In this document: piece by piece, positions 26,870 to 35,619 of the stretch
Numbering within the stretch: position 1 is the stretch's first letter
Layout: each line of letters opens with the position of its first letter
Assembly (NCBI RefSeq): GCF_900111645.1
Contig: NZ_FOHQ01000007.1
Coordinates: 1 to 64,000, forward strand
Length of the DNA: 64,000 nt
DNA from: Methanococcoides vulcani
GTDB taxonomy: Archaea > Halobacteriota > Methanosarcinia > Methanosarcinales > Methanosarcinaceae
Direction: 5' to 3'
Made by a program: the position numbers and the translations under genes
The notes under the pieces: model-generated
What the model was told of the DNA's origin: nothing
Databases searched by the model: none
What the model saw: only the letters and a program-made list of their open reading frames with translations

Positions 26870-27149
26870 AACACTTCCTCTTAATTAAAGTGAACAATAT
26901 TGACGATATAAAATATATAATCGTTATGCAATGTCCTAATGTTTACAGTCAAATAAAAAGGTTTCTAACAAAGACGGCTTCCTGGAAGTACATGTGGCTT
27001 TATGTTTCCTGCTTTCAGAAAGGTTTTTAAGTCGTGAAAGCCGTTTCTTTTTTGGGGAAGTTCATTTCTGTACTGATGGGGAAACAAACGCAGGTATCAA
27101 GTTATGCCTGTTATTTCTTTGGCAATATACAATAAAAGGAGATGGTATT

Positions 27150-27638
27150 ATTCAGGATGTATCAAACGAATTATCTGATGTGGGAAATATCGGTTCCGTT
27201 GAAGATGCTGTGAAGCTGGGAATCTCTTTTGAGGACCAGGGCAGGGATTTCTATCTGGAGTTTGCAGAATCTGCCACAGATCCTGCTGCCAAAGACATGT
27301 TCCTGTACCTTGCAGAAGAAGAAAAGAAACATGCTAAATATCTGCAAAGTTATCTGGAAGGTGAAGATCTTTCCATTGAGGAGGACACAGATATGCCTGA
27401 TTTCAGGGAAGCATTCGCTTCAGAGTTCACTGGTGAGGATCTTGGTGAGGTTGGTGTGATGCTGGCTGCCATGCGGCTTGAGCGAAAGACCGAAGACCTT
27501 TACCTGATGCTTTCAAGTGTATCTTCTGATTCCGGACAACGCGAATTCTTTGAAAAGCTTGCTGCAGTTGAAAGGGATCACTACGACCTGATCGACGGAT
27601 TGCTTGCATCAGTTACAGGTTTTAGGATGCAGACCTGA
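27150..27638 (+). CDS. Ferritin-like/rubrerythrin-domain protein
   Basis: A four-helix diiron protein: SVEDAVKLGISFEDQGRDFYLEFAE and YLAEEEKKHAKYLQSYLEG give the first E and ExxH ligands, and MRLERKTEDLYLM with VERDHYDLIDGLL the second pair. There is no rubredoxin domain. The frame is open to 26994, but residues before about 27147 lack coding character. GGAG at 27138-27141 points to ATT 27150 or 27147; GTG 27180 is the first ordinary start and has no ribosome-binding site. With ATT the length is 162. It likely removes peroxide or stores iron, next to FprA. Confidence 0.75.
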   Translation: MQDVSNELSDVGNIGSVEDAVKLGISFEDQGRDFYLEFAESATDPAAKDMFLYLAEEEKKHAKYLQSYLEGEDLSIEEDTDMPDFREAFASEFTGEDLGEVGVMLAAMRLERKTEDLYLMLSSVSSDSGQREFFEKLAAVERDHYDLIDGLLASVTGFRMQT

Positions 27639-27656
27639 TCCTTTGAGGTATATTTT

Positions 27657-28871
27657 ATGGGTCCAAAAGATGAAAATCTTGAGATTGCAAAAGGCATTTA
27701 CTGGGTAGGGGTTGTTGACTGGAACCTGCGCGACTTCCATGGCTATGCAACTCCTAAAGGTGGTACATATAACGCTTATCTTATCGTCGACGAAAAGATA
27801 ACACTTATAGATACTGTGAAAGCGGAATTTGCTCCTGAGATGATCGAGAGGATACGCAGGATCGTTAATCCGTCTAAGATCGATTATGTGATCTCAAACC
27901 ATGTGGAGATGGACCATTCAAGTGGTCTGCCTGCGATCATGGAACTGGCAAAGGATGCTAAGGTTTTCTGCACAAAGCATGGTAAGACCGGTTTGAATGA
28001 ACATTATGGGGCAGGTGGCTGCAGGAACTGGGATTTTGAGGTTGTGGATACTGGATATGAACTTGATATTGGTTCCCGTACCTTGATGTTCATTGAAACT
28101 CCAATGCTGCATTGGCCGGATAGTATGCAGACCTACCTGAAAGGAGATAAGATACTGTTCTCCAACGATGCCTTCGGACAGCATCTTGCTACCTCCGTAA
28201 GGTTCGAGGATGAAGTGGAGGGCGGTGCTATTGAGGATGCTGCTATTTACTATGCTAATATCCTGATGCCATTTGGGTCAAAGGTCCTAAAGTATGCTGA
28301 GAAGATCGCAGATCTTGGTCTTGAATTTGATATGATCGCACCAGCGCATGGTGTAATCTGGAGGGAGGACCCTTCCTGTATCGTAGAAGCTTATCTGAGG
28401 TGGGCAAAAAGGGAAGTAATTCCAAAAGTACTGGTCATTTATGATACTATGTGGAATAGTACTGAGATCATGGCAAAGGAAATTCTCGAGGGCGTCCGTG
28501 AGGGCGGCGTCGAAGCTAAGCTTTTCCATTTGCGTAAGAATGACTGGAGCATGATGTTAAAGGAGCTGATGTTCTCTCCTGTAATTGCTCTTGGATCTCC
28601 TACTATGCATGGTACTATGTTCTTTACAGTATCGGGTTTCCTGACATATCTAAAGGGGCTTCGTCCTAAAGATAAAAGTGCTGTTGCATTTGGTTCATAT
28701 GGCTGGGGCGGCGGTGCGGTAAAGGGCGTGGAGGAAATGCTAAAGTCATCTGGTTTTGACATCACGGAACCCGGCCTGCAGGTTAAGTACAGGCCTTATG
28801 AAGATGATCTTAAGGCTTGCAGGGATCTTGGTATAAGACTTGCAGAACTTGCATTGAATAAAGCTAATTGA
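27657..28871 (+). CDS. fprA: F420H2 oxidase, FprA-type flavodiiron protein
   Basis: FprA reduces oxygen to water with F420H2. The 404-residue protein has an N-terminal metallo-beta-lactamase-like diiron domain with NHVEMDHSSG, the ligand His in ETPMLHWPDS, the ligand Asp in FSNDAFGQH and the histidine in IAPAHGVIW, followed by a flavodoxin domain from about 255 with VIYDTMWNSTEIMA and GSPTMHGTMFF, SYGWGGGA. Length is typical. It starts 18 bases after the ferritin-like gene and is followed by the FTR gene, so the three form an oxygen-detoxification group. Confidence 0.95.
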   Translation: MGPKDENLEIAKGIYWVGVVDWNLRDFHGYATPKGGTYNAYLIVDEKITLIDTVKAEFAPEMIERIRRIVNPSKIDYVISNHVEMDHSSGLPAIMELAKDAKVFCTKHGKTGLNEHYGAGGCRNWDFEVVDTGYELDIGSRTLMFIETPMLHWPDSMQTYLKGDKILFSNDAFGQHLATSVRFEDEVEGGAIEDAAIYYANILMPFGSKVLKYAEKIADLGLEFDMIAPAHGVIWREDPSCIVEAYLRWAKREVIPKVLVIYDTMWNSTEIMAKEILEGVREGGVEAKLFHLRKNDWSMMLKELMFSPVIALGSPTMHGTMFFTVSGFLTYLKGLRPKDKSAVAFGSYGWGGGAVKGVEEMLKSSGFDITEPGLQVKYRPYEDDLKACRDLGIRLAELALNKAN

Positions 28872-28891
28872 ATATAAGGAAGTGATTGAAA

Positions 28892-29167
28892 ATGAAATTT
28901 GAAGGCGAACTTGAGGAAGAATTCTATCAAAGCTCAAAGAAAAATGCAGAAGCAACCGGATATAAACTGAATCCGGATTATGATATCATCACCACTGCTG
29001 TAAAGGGTATTTGTAACAACAAGCGTGAATTTGGTGAATGGTATTGTTTCTGTCAGAAGAGGACCGGGGATGCGGAAAAGGACAAGAAGATCATCTGTCC
29101 ATGTGCTGCTCGCAGCCGTGATGTGGAGACACGCGGTTCATGCCGCTGTGGTCTGTACATCAAATAA
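28892..29167 (+). CDS. Ferredoxin-thioredoxin reductase catalytic subunit
   Basis: A 91-residue protein with the three cysteine pairs that define FTR beta: YCFCQ, CPCAARS and CRCG, with the usual spacing of a CxC-(about 16)-CPC-(8-11)-CxC pattern; these hold one 4Fe-4S cluster and an active-site disulfide. It transfers electrons from ferredoxin to thioredoxin-like partners. ATG 28892 has AAGGAAG upstream; an in-frame TTG at 28886 is discounted. No separate variable subunit is seen, as usual for methanogens. Confidence 0.92.
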   Translation: MKFEGELEEEFYQSSKKNAEATGYKLNPDYDIITTAVKGICNNKREFGEWYCFCQKRTGDAEKDKKIICPCAARSRDVETRGSCRCGLYIK

Positions 29168-29196
29168 AGGGCCTTATGGTCCTTTCAAACTTTATT
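29166..29196 (+). terminator. Terminator after FTR gene
   Basis: AAAGGGCC (29166-29173) pairs with GGTCCTTT (29178-29185), including one G-U, around TTAT, then CAAACTTTATTT follows. It overlaps the FTR stop codon. Confidence 0.55.
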
Positions 29197-29292
29197 TAGT
29201 CTCATCTTTTTTGAATGGGGATCATGTTATCGCAATGATCCCTGTTCAATTGTTCTATAGAATAGTTAGCTATATTTAGAAGGATGTGTTTT

Positions 29293-29400
29293 ATGATAGA
29301 TGAAGGGCACAGTTTATCATTATTGGACAGACATAAACAGTCGTTAGTGTCCATATTAATATCACAGATCATTGATCATATCCGGAGATACAAAAAATGA
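29293..29400 (+). CDS. Possible leader peptide upstream of serA
   Basis: A 35-codon frame begins at ATG 29293 with AAGGA about nine bases upstream and ends in TGA that overlaps the serA start as ATGA (29397-29400). Five of its 35 codons encode serine (AGT, TCA, TCG, TCC, TCA). The ATGA junction and the serine content are compatible with a translated leader coupled to serA, the first enzyme of serine synthesis. No similarity to a known peptide is recognised, and chance occurrence is possible. Confidence 0.35.
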   Translation: MIDEGHSLSLLDRHKQSLVSILISQIIDHIRRYKK

Positions 29401-30968
29401 AAGTATTGGTAAGTGATTCATTATCAGAGGAAGGAGTTTCAAAACTTCAGGAGCATTTTGACGTCGATGTTTCAACAGGTCTTTCAGAGGATGAGCTTGT
29501 AGAGAAGATCGTTGATTTCGATGCTCTTGTGATCCGCAGCGGTACCCAGGTAACAAGCAGGGTCATCGAAGCTGCAGACAATCTTAAGATCGTCGGAAGG
29601 GCCGGCGTTGGTGTGGATAATATTGATATTGATGCTGCAACTGAAAAAGGGATCATTGTTGTTAATGCACCTGAAGGTAACATGCTTTCAGCAGCAGAGC
29701 ACACTATTGCTATGATGATGTCCATGGCAAGGAACATTCCTCAGGCAAATGCTTCTCTTAAAGCAAAGAAATGGGAGCGTAAGAACTTCATGGGTGTCGA
29801 GGTAAATGGCAAGACACTTGGAGTTATTGGTCTTGGACGCATTGGTGCTGAAGTTGCAAAACGTGCACAGGGTCTTGAGATGGATATTCTTGCGTATGAT
29901 CCTTTCATTACAGAAGAACGTGCAAAGGCTATGGGTGTCGAGCTTACCACTGTTGATGATATTGCAAAGAGGGCGGACTTCATTACTGTTCACACACCGC
30001 TCACAAAAGAGACGCGTAATATCCTTGATGCAGCTCAGTTCGACCTGATGAAGAGCTCTGCAAGGGTGATCAATTGTGCCCGTGGCGGTATCATAAACGA
30101 AGAGGCTCTTGCCGATGCACTTAAAGCAGGTAAGATCACAGGCGCTGCTATTGATGTTTTCACCAGCGAACCACCATTTGACTGTCCTTTCATTGGCCTT
30201 GACAATGTGGTCGTGACACCTCATCTGGGTGCTTCTACTGAGGAAGCTCAGGTAAATGTTGCAGTTTCTGTTGCTGAAGAGGTTATATCTGTCCTCAACG
30301 GCGGTTCTGCTCGTAATACTATTAATATTCCTGCTGTCAAACCTGAGGTCATGGCTGTACTGGCTCCATACATAGGCCTTGCTGAAACTCTGGGAAGTGC
30401 AGCAGCACAGCTTCTGGATGCGAATTATGACAAGATCGGGATCTCCTACAAAGGTGAGATCTCAGAAAAGGACACAAGAGCTGTGACAGTTGCAGCTATT
30501 AAGGGTGTTCTTGAGGTTGCATTAGGCTCTGCTGTGAACTATGTTAATGCACCGGCTCTCGCAAAGTCAAGGGATATTGAAGTTGTGGAAAGCAAGTCTG
30601 AGACATCGGATGAGTATGCTTCTACTATTAGTATCGAGCTTTTCCAGGATTCTAATTCCAGGTCTGTTACAGGTGCTGTGGTGGGAAGTGAACCAAAGAT
30701 CATAACGATCAACGGTCAGCATGTAGATCTGGTTCCGAAAGGTTACATGATCGTTTCGAACCACATTAACCGCCCGAATGTTATCGGACCATGCTGCATG
30801 ACACTTGGTGCTAACAACATTAACATTTCCGGTATGCAGGTCGGACGTGTAGAGGTTGGTGGACAGACTATAATGGCACTTAATGTGGATGTTGAGGTTT
30901 CGGAGAAGATCCTTGATGAGATCCGTGGAATTGACGGCATACTTGATGCAACACTTGTGACACTTTAA
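29397..30968 (+). CDS. serA: D-3-phosphoglycerate dehydrogenase SerA
   Basis: Catalyses the first step of serine synthesis. The 523-residue protein has the D-isomer dehydrogenase catalytic domain ([36 protein letters not shown]), the NAD site [17 protein letters not shown], the catalytic residues in [14 protein letters not shown] and [14 protein letters not shown], then an intervening domain (about 320-445) and a C-terminal ACT domain with [14 protein letters not shown] that likely binds serine for feedback. Length fits the long form. GGAG lies nine bases before the ATG. Confidence 0.96.
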   Translation: MKVLVSDSLSEEGVSKLQEHFDVDVSTGLSEDELVEKIVDFDALVIRSGTQVTSRVIEAADNLKIVGRAGVGVDNIDIDAATEKGIIVVNAPEGNMLSAAEHTIAMMMSMARNIPQANASLKAKKWERKNFMGVEVNGKTLGVIGLGRIGAEVAKRAQGLEMDILAYDPFITEERAKAMGVELTTVDDIAKRADFITVHTPLTKETRNILDAAQFDLMKSSARVINCARGGIINEEALADALKAGKITGAAIDVFTSEPPFDCPFIGLDNVVVTPHLGASTEEAQVNVAVSVAEEVISVLNGGSARNTINIPAVKPEVMAVLAPYIGLAETLGSAAAQLLDANYDKIGISYKGEISEKDTRAVTVAAIKGVLEVALGSAVNYVNAPALAKSRDIEVVESKSETSDEYASTISIELFQDSNSRSVTGAVVGSEPKIITINGQHVDLVPKGYMIVSNHINRPNVIGPCCMTLGANNINISGMQVGRVEVGGQTIMALNVDVEVSEKILDEIRGIDGILDATLVTL

Positions 30969-31042
30969 TTTATATGTCACCAATGCATGGGTTAATACGC
31001 CCATGTTATTATTTTCGGATCAAATGGGAGTATTGATCACAT

Positions 31043-31525
31043 ATGATGAGAAAGCGCGTATACCACCGATTCCCTCACAGGGAGGTCCAGTTCGAGCAGA
31101 AGCACCGTTACTATTCCGACCTGCCTTTTTTTGTAAAGGTCATGGCAGGCATGGATGGTAAATTCGGAATGTTCGTGACAGAATCCACGACCAAGAAAGG
31201 GCATCGTATTCAGGCAAAAAGGGAGATCGGTGTTGAGGTCGCGATGAACAGTATGGATTTTGCTCCTCTTAACTACGAGACCGTAGATTCTGTGATCGAT
31301 ACGATCGAACCTGAAGGTATCATTGATTTCAGGATGACTCTCACCTATAGTTATCTTGATGGGAAGTATAATCGGGTACCTATAAGGGGCGATGTGTATC
31401 TTGTGCGTGCTATCCTTGAGTCTGAGGTACTTACCTTGAGGGTCAACCACATAGATGGTCAGGAGCGCACTGAATGTGGCCGGGTGGCAGACACGATCAT
31501 AGATGAACTTCGACGTGGTGCATGA
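31043..31525 (+). CDS. Conserved archaeal protein of unknown function
   Basis: A 160-residue protein without recognised domain. It starts with two methionines and a basic stretch (MMRKRVYHRFPHREVQFEQ), then has two predicted beta-rich halves (FGMFVTESTTKKGHRIQAKREIG and IDFRMTLTYSYLDGKYNRVP) and a C-terminal charged helix. No signal peptide or membrane segment. It overlaps the DUF2240 gene as ATGATG/TGA, so the two proteins are made together and may act together. Confidence 0.7.
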   Translation: MMRKRVYHRFPHREVQFEQKHRYYSDLPFFVKVMAGMDGKFGMFVTESTTKKGHRIQAKREIGVEVAMNSMDFAPLNYETVDSVIDTIEPEGIIDFRMTLTYSYLDGKYNRVPIRGDVYLVRAILESEVLTLRVNHIDGQERTECGRVADTIIDELRRGA

Positions 31526-31998
31526 TGGATGAACTTAGCCTGGTAGTGGCTTCACCTTTCAAGAAGAATGCCACATCTTCTCTTTCTATAAAGGATTTTG
31601 AATTTGCTTTGTCCTTTGACCTTAAATGGATGTCTCCGGCACAGGCATCAAAGGTCAGGGACCAGGCTATCATGTCTTCTATCCTGAAATTTGAAAATGG
31701 TGAACTTGTCCTGAATATGGATGCTGATGCAGTGGATATTCCTGCAGGGTTCAAACCATCTGAAGATCTCTTTCGGGAAAAAGGCAATATTGAGAAGATA
31801 ATGGACCTTCTCATCACAAATAGCGGTATGAGCAAAAAAGAGGTTGCTTCACGCATAAATATTAAACAGGATTCTCTGGCAGGTCTTATTGATGCGGAAG
31901 TGGCAGCTTTGCTGGTGGCTCATGACATAGGATGTGATGCCGGGGACCTTTTCGATGAGGTCTATCAAAGGGTATCAGGTATTTCTGATCAACACTAA
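31522..31998 (+). CDS. DUF2240 family protein
   Basis: The 158-residue protein matches the archaeal DUF2240 family: an N-terminal helix-rich part with SPFKKNATSSLSIKDFEFALSF and the WMSPAQASKVRDQAI segment, and a C-terminal helix-turn-helix-like stretch, NSGMSKKEVASRINIKQDSL, suggesting nucleic-acid binding. The middle strand pair (LKFENGELVLNMDADAVDIPAGFKP) is also characteristic. It overlaps the previous gene by four bases. Its position just before the ribosomal protein operon may imply a role in translation or DNA processing, but this is only contextual. Confidence 0.78.
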   Translation: MMDELSLVVASPFKKNATSSLSIKDFEFALSFDLKWMSPAQASKVRDQAIMSSILKFENGELVLNMDADAVDIPAGFKPSEDLFREKGNIEKIMDLLITNSGMSKKEVASRINIKQDSLAGLIDAEVAALLVAHDIGCDAGDLFDEVYQRVSGISDQH

Positions 31999-32029
31999 CA
32001 TTCGTATTTCGCATAATCTTTATGTACTA

Positions 32030-32132
32030 TTAATATAATTATGTGCAACTCCAGTTAATTATTAACTGATACATCTTCAAAGATGTTCGAACGCAGAAAT
32101 GCGTGAGTAAGAAAATCTTGCGGAGGGACATT
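32030..32132 (+). promoter_or_regulatory. Promoter and structured leader of the L18e operon
   Basis: A TATA-like TTAATATAAT lies at 32030-32039. The leader can form two competing structures: CATCT (32072-32076) with AGATG (32081-32085), or AAGAT (32080-32084) with ATCTT (32115-32119), which encloses the GAAA-capped hairpin ACGCA/TGCGT (32091-32104) and ends next to the ribosome-binding site CGGAGGG (32121-32127). Such switching is what a ribosomal-protein autoregulatory leader would look like; it is not proven. Confidence 0.4.
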
Positions 32133-32513
32133 ATGGGAAAAAAAACACAAGCTAAAATCTCAAGGAAAACCAATCCAAGGATTCCATCGTTAATCGCAGT
32201 GCTGAAAGACTCAGCACGTGACAACGACGCACCTATCTGGAAAGATATGGCAAAGAGGCTCGAGAAACCTAACAGGAACTATGCTGAGGTAAATCTGAGC
32301 AAGATCAACAGGTATGCAGCAGAAAATGAACTGGTAATGATTCCTGGTAAAGTACTGGGTGCCGGTGTACTGGGACACGCTGTAACTGTTGCAGCATTGG
32401 GTTTCAGCACAACTGCTGTTGATAAGATCACAAGTGCAGGCGGAAAGTGCATTACCATTGAACAGGTTCTGGAAGAAAATCCAGCAGGTTCTGGTATCAA
32501 GATCTTGAAGTGA
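32133..32513 (+). CDS. rpl18e: 50S ribosomal protein L18e
   Basis: A 126-residue protein with the L18e/L15 family pattern: [40 protein letters not shown], and [25 protein letters not shown] 32133 is preceded by GCGGAGGG; the GTG at 32103 is within the leader. It is first in the conserved archaeal order L18e-L13-S9-RpoN-RpoK-S2. Confidence 0.96.
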   Translation: MGKKTQAKISRKTNPRIPSLIAVLKDSARDNDAPIWKDMAKRLEKPNRNYAEVNLSKINRYAAENELVMIPGKVLGAGVLGHAVTVAALGFSTTAVDKITSAGGKCITIEQVLEENPAGSGIKILK

Positions 32514-32523
32514 GGTGTTTCAA

Positions 32524-32943
32524 ATGACGGTAATCGATGCAAATGGTTTAATTATGGGCAGACTTGCAAGTAACGTTGCAAAGAGACTGCTTGCAGGTGA
32601 GAAGATCGCAATTGTAAATGCTGAGAATGCTGTGATCTCCGGTTCAAAGGTAACAACCTTTGAAGAGTATGAAGAGATCAGGAACATGGGCACACGTGAA
32701 TTCGGTCCTTACTTCCCAAAAAGACCAGACAGGATCCTCAAGAGGACTGTCAGGGGAATGCTTCCATACAAGCGCGCAAGGGGCAAGGAAGCAATGGCTA
32801 ACCTTAAGATCTATGTAGGAATTCCTACTGAGTTCGAGGAAGCAGAACTTACAACTGTTGATGGAGCAAACATGACACGTTTAAGTTCTAACAAGTATTT
32901 GACCATTGGTGATGTAAGCCGCAAATTAGGTGCTAAATTCTAA
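32524..32943 (+). CDS. rpl13: 50S ribosomal protein L13
   Basis: A 139-residue archaeal L13 with [42 protein letters not shown] and the basic [22 protein letters not shown] 32524 lies behind GAGGTG, which overlaps the L18e stop codon; a GTG at 32515 lies inside that site. Confidence 0.96.
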   Translation: MTVIDANGLIMGRLASNVAKRLLAGEKIAIVNAENAVISGSKVTTFEEYEEIRNMGTREFGPYFPKRPDRILKRTVRGMLPYKRARGKEAMANLKIYVGIPTEFEEAELTTVDGANMTRLSSNKYLTIGDVSRKLGAKF

Positions 32944-32956
32944 GGGAGATTTATTC

Positions 32957-33361
32957 ATGTCTACTAAAGTTGTCAATTCATCAGGTAAAAACAAGACTGC
33001 AATTGCACGTGCAACAGTTTCTGCAGGTACAGGTAAGGCAAGGGTCAACAAGAAACCTGTTGAGATCTATGAACCTGAATTTGCAAAACTTAAGATAATC
33101 GAACCTCTTATGCTGGCAGGGGATGCAGTTTCCGGCCTTGACATTGATGTTAAGGTAAGTGGCGGCGGCATCATTGGCCAGGCAAATGCGATCAGAACTG
33201 CTATCGCAAGAGGTATTGTTGAGTGGACCAACGACACCGACCTAAGGGATGCTTTTATGGCATACGACAGGAACCTTCTGGTCAACGACTCCAGACAGAA
33301 GGAGACCAAGAAGTTCGGTGGACCTGGCGCTCGCGCTAAATATCAGAAATCTTACAGGTAA
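32957..33361 (+). CDS. rps9: 30S ribosomal protein S9
   Basis: A 134-residue S9 with the N-terminal [40 protein letters not shown] and the basic tail ending [11 protein letters not shown] that reaches the decoding centre. ATG 32957 is preceded by AAGGGAG. An in-frame ATG at 32930 lies within L13 and is rejected. Confidence 0.97.
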   Translation: MSTKVVNSSGKNKTAIARATVSAGTGKARVNKKPVEIYEPEFAKLKIIEPLMLAGDAVSGLDIDVKVSGGGIIGQANAIRTAIARGIVEWTNDTDLRDAFMAYDRNLLVNDSRQKETKKFGGPGARAKYQKSYR

Positions 33362-33375
33362 GGTAGGTAGTTACA

Positions 33376-33564
33376 ATGATTCCAGTTCGCTGTTTCACAT
33401 GTGGAAAAGTAATTGCAGGAAGCTGGGAAGAGTATACCAGGCGTGTAAAGGATGGAGAAGATCCTGCTGCGGTACTTGATGATCTTAACTTCACAAGATA
33501 CTGCTGCAGGCGTATGTTCCTTGCACACGTCAACCTTGTGGATATAATGGCTCCGTATCAGTGA
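33376..33564 (+). CDS. rpoN: DNA-directed RNA polymerase subunit N
   Basis: A 62-residue zinc-binding subunit of archaeal RNA polymerase with [17 protein letters not shown] and the second cysteine pair in [12 protein letters not shown]. Length is exactly normal for RpoN/Rpb10. It starts 14 bases after S9. The tRNA-Pro gene begins two bases after its stop codon. Confidence 0.97.
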   Translation: MIPVRCFTCGKVIAGSWEEYTRRVKDGEDPAAVLDDLNFTRYCCRRMFLAHVNLVDIMAPYQ

Positions 33565-33566
33565 AA

Positions 33567-33672
33567 GGGACCGTAGGGTAGCCTGGACCATCCTTCGGCG
33601 TTCGGGACATGGTTCTTCTTTCAAGTCTGTGCGAACCACGCCGGTACCTGAGTTCAAATCTCAGCGGTCCCA
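33567..33672 (+). tRNA. tRNA-Pro (CGG) with intron
   Basis: The acceptor stem GGGACCG/CGGTCCC, T arm CTGAG-TTCAAAT-CTCAG and discriminator A are clear. The anticodon stem is CGGCG (33596-33600) and CGCCG (33639-33643). The loop reads TTCGGG then A33638, with anticodon CGG at 33603-33605. A 31-base intron (33607-33637) sits at the canonical position after base 37; TGGTTC and GAACCA within or near it pair to help form a bulge-helix-bulge. The gene begins two bases after the rpoN stop, so it must be cut out of the ribosomal operon mRNA. Confidence 0.9.
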
Positions 33673-33723
33673 TGATTCCCTTTACAGGGATGACCGATAG
33701 GCAGCAGAGATTGTATATGACCA

Positions 33724-33744
33724 TATTCGGAGGGATTCCGAATA
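33724..33744 (+). terminator. Hairpin between tRNA-Pro and rpoK
   Basis: TATTCGGA (33724-33731) and TCCGAATA (33737-33744) form an eight-pair stem with a five-base loop. No long T run follows, so attenuation or processing is as likely as full termination. A TATA-like TTAATATATAAT at 33811-33822 could start a second transcript for rpoK. Confidence 0.45.
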
Positions 33745-33882
33745 CCATTTCATATTTAACAGACCAAACTAACAAATGAATAAAACTACTTTTGGTTCAT
33801 GGTTATTTGTTAATATATAATATCACTTATCGATATATCCAAATCGTTCTTTCTAATGACGGACTTTTTATAAGGTGATCAG

Positions 33883-34056
33883 TTGAGCAAAGAGAAGTTT
33901 ACTAGATATGAGCGTGCAAGGATCATCGGTGCAAGATCACTTCAGATAGCAATGGAAGCTCCAATACTGATCGAAGATGATAGCACTGATTCGCTGCACA
34001 TAGCCACATTGGAATTTGAGAAAGGTGTTATACCAGTTACAGTGAAGAGAAATTAA
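33883..34056 (+). CDS. rpoK: DNA-directed RNA polymerase subunit K
   Basis: A 57-residue subunit equivalent to eukaryotic Rpb6/bacterial omega. It starts at TTG 33883 with AAGGTGATC upstream and reads [20 protein letters not shown], then APILIEDD and [15 protein letters not shown], all diagnostic. It helps assemble and stabilise the polymerase clamp. It lies 20 bases before rps2. No enolase gene intervenes, unlike the order in some other euryarchaea. Confidence 0.95.
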   Translation: MSKEKFTRYERARIIGARSLQIAMEAPILIEDDSTDSLHIATLEFEKGVIPVTVKRN

Positions 34057-34075
34057 GAATAATTGAGGTGAATTT

Positions 34076-34720
34076 ATGGAATCTACAGAAAATATTGAAG
34101 TTAATGCTGAAGAAAGCGCAGCAGCACAGGAAGCAAACGAATCAACATCATTAGTGCCTATCGATGAGTATCTGGCAGCAGGTGTACACATTGGTACACA
34201 GCAGAAGACCCAGAACATGATGAAGTTCGTCTACCGTGTAAGGACAGATGGCCTTTACGTGCTTGACATCCAGTCAACCGATGAGAGGATCAGATCAATT
34301 GCACATTTCCTTTCAAAATATGACCCCTCCAGAATACTTGTTGTATCCGCACGTCAGTACGGTCAGTATCCTGCAACCATGTTCTCCAAGGCAATAGGCG
34401 CAGTTTCAAGAGTTGGAAGGTTCATCCCCGGTACTCTTACAAACCCTGTTCAGGAAGGCTTCTATGAGCCAGATGCAATTATTGTGACAGACCCTGCAGG
34501 AGATGCACAGGTAATTAAGGAAGCTGTCAGCGTAGGTATTCCTGTAGTTGCATTCTGTGATACCAATAACATGACATCCAATGTCGATCTTGTTATCCCA
34601 ACCAACAACAAGGGTAGGAAAGCACTTTCTCTTGTGTACTGGCTTCTTGCAAGGGAAGTTGCAAACGAAAGGGGCATTCCTTTCAACTACGAGTCAACCG
34701 ATTTTGAAACAGGTCTTTAA
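34076..34720 (+). CDS. rps2: 30S ribosomal protein S2
   Basis: A 214-residue archaeal S2 (Sa family) with an acidic N-terminal extension (about residues 1-25), then [40 protein letters not shown] and [20 protein letters not shown]. The start has GAGGTG upstream. It precedes the Memo gene in the same operon. Confidence 0.96.
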   Translation: MESTENIEVNAEESAAAQEANESTSLVPIDEYLAAGVHIGTQQKTQNMMKFVYRVRTDGLYVLDIQSTDERIRSIAHFLSKYDPSRILVVSARQYGQYPATMFSKAIGAVSRVGRFIPGTLTNPVQEGFYEPDAIIVTDPAGDAQVIKEAVSVGIPVVAFCDTNNMTSNVDLVIPTNNKGRKALSLVYWLLAREVANERGIPFNYESTDFETGL

Positions 34721-34799
34721 ACGACCTGTTCTCATTTTTCGTTGCACCATTACTCATACAGTAGATGTTCCATTGGGGGGCGTAAGAGGTGACAATAGT

Positions 34800-35594
34800 A
34801 TGAGACAACCAACTGTTGCAGGTCAGTTCTATCCGTTAAGTCCGAAGACCCTTAAAAAAGAGGTTTCCAGGTGTTTTAATGACATTGAGATCACTTCTCG
34901 TGATGTGATCGGAGCAGTGGTCCCTCATGCAGGATATGTGTATTCGGGGTCAGTTGCAGCAAATGTTTATGCAAGCTTACCTAAAGCTGATACGTACATC
35001 TTTTTTGGACCGAACCATACAGGTTATGGGTCCCCTGTGGCAATGTCACAGGATACGTGGAAGACCCCACTTGGGGAGATCGAGACCGACAAAGATATTG
35101 GCACACTTCTTGCAGGTACCATTATCGATATGGATGAGATCGCCCACAGGTACGAGCATTCCATAGAGGTACAGATACCTTTCCTTCAGCACAGGTTCGG
35201 GAATGATTTCAAGATCCTGCCTATATGCATGGGTTTGCAGGATGAGGAAACTGCTGTGGAAGTAGGTCAGGAAGTTGCACGTGCAGCCAAAGAGTCCGGA
35301 ATGAAGGTAGTTTTCATTGCATCAAGTGATATGTCACATTATGTTTCGGCAGAGCATGCTGAGCGTGTAGACCATTACCTGATAGAAGCTATTCTGGATA
35401 TGGATGTGCCTGAAGTTTATCGCAGAAGATCAGAGGAGAACATCACAGCCTGTGGATATGGTCCGATCTCAGCAATGTTGAGCGCTGCAAAGGAATATGG
35501 TGCAAAGAGCACCAAATTGGTCAAATACGCCACAAGCGGAGAGGTTTCAGGCGATCCTATGGTTGTAGGATATGCTGGCATCATTGTGGAATGA
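34800..35594 (+). CDS. amrB: AmmeMemoRadiSam system protein B (Memo family)
   Basis: A 264-residue Memo-family protein, a dioxygenase-like fold that in eukaryotes binds copper or iron. Visible motifs are RQPTVAGQFYPLSPKTL, VVPHAGYVYSGSVAANVY, FFGPNHTGYGS, the second metal region HRYEHSIEVQIPFLQH and IASSDMSHYVSAEHA, and the cysteine in TACGYGPISAML. ATG 34800 has AGAGGTGA upstream. In prokaryotes Memo co-occurs with AMMECR1 and a radical SAM enzyme; the latter is 5.4 kb downstream. The reaction is unknown. Confidence 0.92.
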   Translation: MRQPTVAGQFYPLSPKTLKKEVSRCFNDIEITSRDVIGAVVPHAGYVYSGSVAANVYASLPKADTYIFFGPNHTGYGSPVAMSQDTWKTPLGEIETDKDIGTLLAGTIIDMDEIAHRYEHSIEVQIPFLQHRFGNDFKILPICMGLQDEETAVEVGQEVARAAKESGMKVVFIASSDMSHYVSAEHAERVDHYLIEAILDMDVPEVYRRRSEENITACGYGPISAMLSAAKEYGAKSTKLVKYATSGEVSGDPMVVGYAGIIVE

Positions 35595-35619
35595 TATTCT
35601 GTACAAAGGGGCTTTGAAG

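Noticed and set aside
26994-27149. Longer N-terminus for the ferritin-like protein from GTG 26994
   Set aside because: The extra 50 residues look non-coding, and the promoter-like TTTTTAAG near 27025 and a ribosome-binding site at 27138 lie inside it.
33673-33882. Enolase gene between rpoK/rpoN and rps2 as in some euryarchaea
   Set aside because: The 210-base spacer holds only a hairpin and a promoter; no enolase sequence is present in the window.
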